64,000 bases of DNA. Source: Actinopolyspora halophila DSM 43834 (GTDB taxonomy: Bacteria; Actinomycetota; Actinomycetes; Mycobacteriales; Pseudonocardiaceae). Both the position numbers and the translations under genes were made by a program. Position 1 is the first letter of the stretch. Every line of letters starts with the position of its first letter. Under the pieces are notes generated by a model. The model searched no databases, was not told the DNA's origin, and saw only the letters and a program-made list of their open reading frames with translations. Below, piece by piece: positions 60,822-64,000 of the stretch. Where the stretch lies: NCBI RefSeq assembly GCF_000371785.1, contig NZ_AQUI01000002.1, positions 2,149,276 to 2,213,275 of the forward strand, given 5' to 3'.

Positions 60822-62198
60822 ATGCGCGCTCTGCGAGACATCCCGCGACAGCGGACAGCGGAGATGGACACGACCACTCCTGCCGTGGTGCTCAAATTGG
60901 ACGACAACCCGTTCCACCACGGTGGTCTGGGAGTGATTCGAGGACTGGGCAGGCTCGGGGTCCCCGTGTACGGAGTCTGCGAGGACCCGTTCGTACCGGC
61001 GGCGCGCTCGCGTTACCTGCACGGCCACTGGCGGTGGCGCGCCGGCGGTGCGACGGCGGACGACGTGGTGGACGGGCTCTCCCGGATAGCGGAGCGGCTG
61101 GCACGGCCCGCAGTGGTGTTGCCGACCGACGACGTGGGGGCCATCCTGCTCGCCGAACAGTCCGAACGACTGCACCCGTGGCTGTTGTTCCCGCGGCCTC
61201 CCACCGAGCTGCCCCGCAAGTTCGCCGGCAAGGACACCCTGCACCGACTGTGCCGCGGTCACGGGATTCCGAGTCCCGAGACCGAGACGGTGACGACCTG
61301 GCCGAGAGCACGCGCGTTCGCCTCCGCGGTGGGTTATCCCCTGGTGGCGAAGCTGGCGATGCCGTGGCTGACCTCCGGGCGGTCACGCCCGCCGAGCACG
61401 AGCGTGATCCACGGCCCGGGGCAGCTGGCGGAGCTGTACGAGAAAGCGGGCCAGCCCCTGGTGCTGCAGGAGTTCCTGCCGGTGGGAGCCGGTGACGCGG
61501 GGAGAGGTCAGGACTGGTTCTTCCACGGCTACCGGGGAGTCGGTTCGGACGGGATCGCGGGGTGCACCGGCTTGAAGGAGCGCTCCTATCCCCGTCCGGC
61601 CGGGTTGACCAGTTTCGGGCGCTGGGTCGCCAATCCGGAACTCGAGCGAACCGCGACCGAACTGCTGCGCAGGACGGACTATCGCGGCGTCGTGGACATG
61701 GACTGGCGTTGGGACCCGCGTGACGGCCACTACAAGCTCCTGGACTGCAACCCCCGGTTGGGGGCGCAGTTCAGGCTCTTCAGCGACACGTCCGGGTTCG
61801 ATCTCTCCGTGGCCGCCTATCTCGACCTGACCGGGCAACCGGTACCGGAGATGGCCCCGGTGCGGGAACGCCGCTTCGTGGTGGAGAACTACGACCCGCT
61901 GGCGGCCTTCGGTGGTTGGCGCAGCGGTCGGCTCACTCTCGGGGAATGGGCCGCCTCGGTGCGCGGGGCGGAGGAGACGGCCTGGTTCGCGCGGGACGAT
62001 CTCGCTCCGTTCGGGTTGATGTGCCTGCGCACGGGATGGAGGGCGTTGACACGTCGCATTCCGCGTCGAGCCGCGGGCAGGAGGCTGAGCTTCCCGCCGA
62101 GGTTTTACAGCGGCCGTGCCGCCGGTATCGCGAACAGCGCGTCGCCCGGGAGGAGATCGGGTGGGGCGAAACCCGGAGTTGAGGGGGTACGAGGATGA
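60822..62198 (+). CDS. ATP-grasp ligase of the polysaccharide operon
   Basis: A 458-residue ATP-grasp-fold protein. The N-terminal fold is VVLKLDDNPFHHGGLGVIRGLGRLG. The ATP lid and P-loop region is LPRKFAGKDTLHRLCRGHGIPSPET, and metal-binding segments are MDWRWDPRDGHYKLLDCNPRLGAQFR (Asp and Asn). It resembles carbamoylphosphate-synthase-like/D-aspartate-ligase ATP-grasp enzymes that join a carboxylate to an amine. Here it may add an amino acid to a uronic acid or acylate a sugar amine, a modification that neither the operon nor the sequence defines. The C-terminal ~70 residues are basic and overlap the start of the next gene (ATGA). Confidence 0.82.
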   Translation: MRALRDIPRQRTAEMDTTTPAVVLKLDDNPFHHGGLGVIRGLGRLGVPVYGVCEDPFVPAARSRYLHGHWRWRAGGATADDVVDGLSRIAERLARPAVVLPTDDVGAILLAEQSERLHPWLLFPRPPTELPRKFAGKDTLHRLCRGHGIPSPETETVTTWPRARAFASAVGYPLVAKLAMPWLTSGRSRPPSTSVIHGPGQLAELYEKAGQPLVLQEFLPVGAGDAGRGQDWFFHGYRGVGSDGIAGCTGLKERSYPRPAGLTSFGRWVANPELERTATELLRRTDYRGVVDMDWRWDPRDGHYKLLDCNPRLGAQFRLFSDTSGFDLSVAAYLDLTGQPVPEMAPVRERRFVVENYDPLAAFGGWRSGRLTLGEWAASVRGAEETAWFARDDLAPFGLMCLRTGWRALTRRIPRRAAGRRLSFPPRFYSGRAAGIANSASPGRRSGGAKPGVEGVRG

Positions 62199-63424
62199 AC
62201 GAGACAGTCGACGTCGCCGTCATCGGCGCCGGTCCGTACGGGTTGTCGCTGGCCGCGCATCTCCGGGCGGCGGGTGTCAGCTACCGCCAGTTCGGCGTGC
62301 CGCTGAACCTGTGGCGCACCGCGATGCCGCGTGGCATGTATTTGAAGTCGCAGGGGTTCGCCTGCAGTCTTTCCGACCCGAGCTCCACGCACACCCTGGA
62401 GAGGTTCTGCCGGGAGACCGGGCGCGCCTACGCCGACATCGGCGTTCCGGTCTCGCTGGACACGTTCCTCGAGTACGGCACCTGGTTCGAGCGCAACCAC
62501 GCTCCCGACGTGGAACAGGTGCTGGTCGAGCACCTCCGCCGGAACGGCGACCGCTACGAGCTCGAACTGACGGACGGGCGCTTGGCCACTGCGCGGCACG
62601 TGGTCGTGGCCACCGGAGTGGAGCACTTCGTGCGGGTTCCGGACGTGCTCTCCCAGCTGCCCGCGCACCTCTCCTCGCACGCCAGCGCCCACGTCGACCT
62701 GGGAGTGTTCCGCGACCGCGAGGTCGCGGTGCTGGGTGCGGGGCAATCCGCCCTGGAGACGGCAGCCCTGCTGCGGGAGTCCGGCGCCTCGGTCCGGATC
62801 GTCGCGCGCAGGAACGGAATAGTGTGGAACGGGTTGCCGCCGACCGAGGAAAGAAGCCTGCGTCGTCGACTCCGCGAGCCGGAGGCCGGGCTGGGAACCG
62901 GCTGGGCGACCTGGTTCTATTCCGAACACCCCGAGCTTTTCCGCAGGTTGCCCGCGGCGACCAGGACTCGGTTGGCACGCACCGCGCTGGGGCCCGCGGG
63001 TGCCTGGTGGTTGCGGGACAGGGTGGACGGACGAATTCCACTGCTGCTGCAACGACAGGTGGACTGGGCCGACCCGACGGGGGACAGGGTGCGGCTCGGG
63101 CTGCGCCGCGGCAGCGAGACCACCACGCTCTCGGTCGACCACGTCATCAGCGCCACCGGTTATCGCCCGGACATCGCCAGGCTGTCGTTCCTCGATCCCG
63201 AGCTCCGGGGCAGGGTGACCACGTTGGACCGCACCCCCCGGGTCGGTGCGGACTACCAGTCCGACGTAGCCGGGCTGTTCTTCGTCGGCCCCACCGTGGC
63301 GCCGAGCTTCGGGCCGGTGATGCGGTTCGTCTACGGTGCCGACCACGCCTCCCGGGCCGTCACGGCACGGATATCCCCGGCCCGTGACCGCAGGGTTTCC
63401 GTGATGCCGGGAGCGGGCAGATGA
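62195..63424 (+). CDS. FAD-dependent oxidoreductase, flavin monooxygenase-like
   Basis: A 409-residue two-dinucleotide-binding-domain flavoprotein. FAD motif VAVIGAGPYGLSLAAHLRAAG is at the N-terminus; the NAD(P) motif is VAVLGAGQSALETAALLRESG near residue 175. The FMO-like ATG motif is VISATGYRPD, and FFVGPTVAPSFGPVMRF gives the FAD end. Similar proteins hydroxylate amines or amino acids (lysine/ornithine monooxygenase kin). It overlaps the ATP-grasp gene by 4 bases and the next gene by 4, so it is translationally coupled on both sides. It may oxidise the compound added by the ATP-grasp ligase. Confidence 0.85.
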   Translation: MNETVDVAVIGAGPYGLSLAAHLRAAGVSYRQFGVPLNLWRTAMPRGMYLKSQGFACSLSDPSSTHTLERFCRETGRAYADIGVPVSLDTFLEYGTWFERNHAPDVEQVLVEHLRRNGDRYELELTDGRLATARHVVVATGVEHFVRVPDVLSQLPAHLSSHASAHVDLGVFRDREVAVLGAGQSALETAALLRESGASVRIVARRNGIVWNGLPPTEERSLRRRLREPEAGLGTGWATWFYSEHPELFRRLPAATRTRLARTALGPAGAWWLRDRVDGRIPLLLQRQVDWADPTGDRVRLGLRRGSETTTLSVDHVISATGYRPDIARLSFLDPELRGRVTTLDRTPRVGADYQSDVAGLFFVGPTVAPSFGPVMRFVYGADHASRAVTARISPARDRRVSVMPGAGR

Positions 63425-64000
63425 GTTGGCAGCTCGCTTCGCGACGGGGAGGTGTCGGAGAACCGCTCAGTGCGGATCGAACCGCCGAACCCGGCGATCT
63501 CGGAAGGGCGTCGCGGGCGGTTCGATCCGCCGAGACTCCGCTGCCCGTGAACCGGATCCAGCTGTTGCCCGGTCGGTTGCTTCCGTGCGCCGACGTGGTG
63601 GCGCTGTGCGCGGTGCTGGTGCTGCTGCGTGTGGGAGCGCTGGCGGCGTTGTCCTATTCCTGCGGCGTACTGGCGATCCTGGCGGTCCGGGGGGCGCATC
63701 GTCTCCGGCTGTGCCGAAGGGTCTCCGACGACGTGGGAAACGCGCTGGTCGCCACCGGCCTGCCGCTGCTCGCTTTCCTGCCGTGGTCGTCCGCTCGGCG
63801 TTTACTCCTGCTCGGGGCGTGTGCCGCCGGTGCGCTCGTCTGCATGCGTGCGACGACCGCTGTCGTGCTGCGCTCGTTGCACAGGCGGGGAGAACTGTCC
63901 GAACCGATCCTGATCGTCGGGCGTTCGGAACCCGCGGGCGCGCTCGCCGAGGCGGTCGGCAAACGTCCGGAGCTCGGCCTGCGCTTCGTGGGATTCCTGG
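63421..64000 (+). CDS. Polyprenyl glycosylphosphotransferase, N-terminal part (truncated by window)
   Basis: The 193 codons present begin ATG 63421, overlapping the previous stop (ATGA). After ~45 variable residues come four or so hydrophobic helices (VVALCAVLVLLRVGALAAL, LVATGLPLLAFLPW, LLLLGACAAGALVCM), then the CoA-binding-like strand EPILIVGRSEPAGALAEAV and LGLRFVGFL. This is the N-terminus of WcaJ/ExoY-fused polyprenyl glycosylphosphotransferases, which load the first sugar phosphate onto undecaprenyl phosphate. The C-terminal catalytic domain would follow beyond 64000. Confidence 0.78.
   Translation, partial: MSWQLASRRGGVGEPLSADRTAEPGDLGRASRAVRSAETPLPVNRIQLLPGRLLPCADVVALCAVLVLLRVGALAALSYSCGVLAILAVRGAHRLRLCRRVSDDVGNALVATGLPLLAFLPWSSARRLLLLGACAAGALVCMRATTAVVLRSLHRRGELSEPILIVGRSEPAGALAEAVGKRPELGLRFVGFL

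Overview
The window looks like chromosomal DNA of a high-GC filamentous actinobacterium, probably order Pseudonocardiales/Actinopolysporales. Support: the actinobacterial order rpsA-coaE-uvrB, a CoaE with a C-terminal GrpB-like domain, frequent GTG/TTG starts, an F420-type PPOX protein, DUF397/XRE pairs, a DUF5313 protein and a KorAB 2-oxoglutarate:ferredoxin oxidoreductase. Acidic proteins and a choline-oxidase/betaine-aldehyde-dehydrogenase pair fit a salt-tolerant relative such as Actinopolyspora. This is inference, because no 16S is present.

Layout. 1-5.4 kb: housekeeping (rpsA end, coaE, uvrB) with two DUF402 paralogues. 5.5-11.6 kb: a five-gene minus-strand CoA operon (CoA-transferase, crotonase, acetoacetate-decarboxylase-like, 3-hydroxyacyl-CoA dehydrogenase-like, acyl-CoA dehydrogenase) behind an 18-bp palindrome, next to a LysR gene. 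12.2-16.0 kb: an ABC exporter whose ATPase is fused to an extracellular alpha/beta-hydrolase. 16.4-17.5 kb: a yybP-ykoY (Mn2+) riboswitch and TerC. 17.6-18.9 kb: a RES/Xre toxin-antitoxin pair. 19.1-20.2 kb: a secreted GH18 chitinase behind a DasR-type site.

20.2-29.1 kb is the most striking region. Four transcription units share an operator of the form TACCG-N6-CGGTA: acyl-CoA ligase plus two SDRs, a TetR regulator, a quinone-oxidoreductase-like protein, and an operon HAD phosphatase - APH-type kinase - acyl-CoA dehydrogenase - MaoC hydratase. HAD-APH-ACAD is the domain order of the single human protein ACAD10. Together with a ligase and SDRs the set parallels the Pseudomonas levulinate (lva) route, in which a 4-hydroxyacyl-CoA is phosphorylated and the phosphate then eliminated. 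I predict a 4-hydroxyacid catabolic regulon.

29.4-34.6 kb: a secreted protein, then choline oxidase, betaine-aldehyde dehydrogenase and a divergent TetR gene around a palindrome (glycine betaine synthesis). 34.8-40.2 kb: a coiled-coil protein, a phosphotriesterase-like lactonase, a SixA-like phosphatase, DUF2237, and a membrane-anchored GH25 muramidase with seven tandem 11-residue repeats. 40.4-44.2 kb: a GT4 / methyltransferase / alpha-alpha-toroid operon with a second methyltransferase converging on it. 44.3-49.3 kb: GNAT, a DUF397 fossil, an XRE-DUF397 module, an MFS exporter, and a tRNA-Pro whose 3' end and terminator are duplicated 1.5 kb away, as at an integration site.

49.4-54.8 kb: DUF5313, a class III aminotransferase, a PmtA-like methyltransferase, a GT39-type membrane protein and a KstR2-like TetR. 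54.8-55.5 kb holds no convincing gene. 55.5-58.5 kb: korAB. 58.6 kb to the end: a tightly coupled surface-polysaccharide operon (deacetylase, UDP-sugar dehydrogenase, ATP-grasp ligase, FAD oxidoreductase, start of a polyprenyl glycosylphosphotransferase) that runs off the window.
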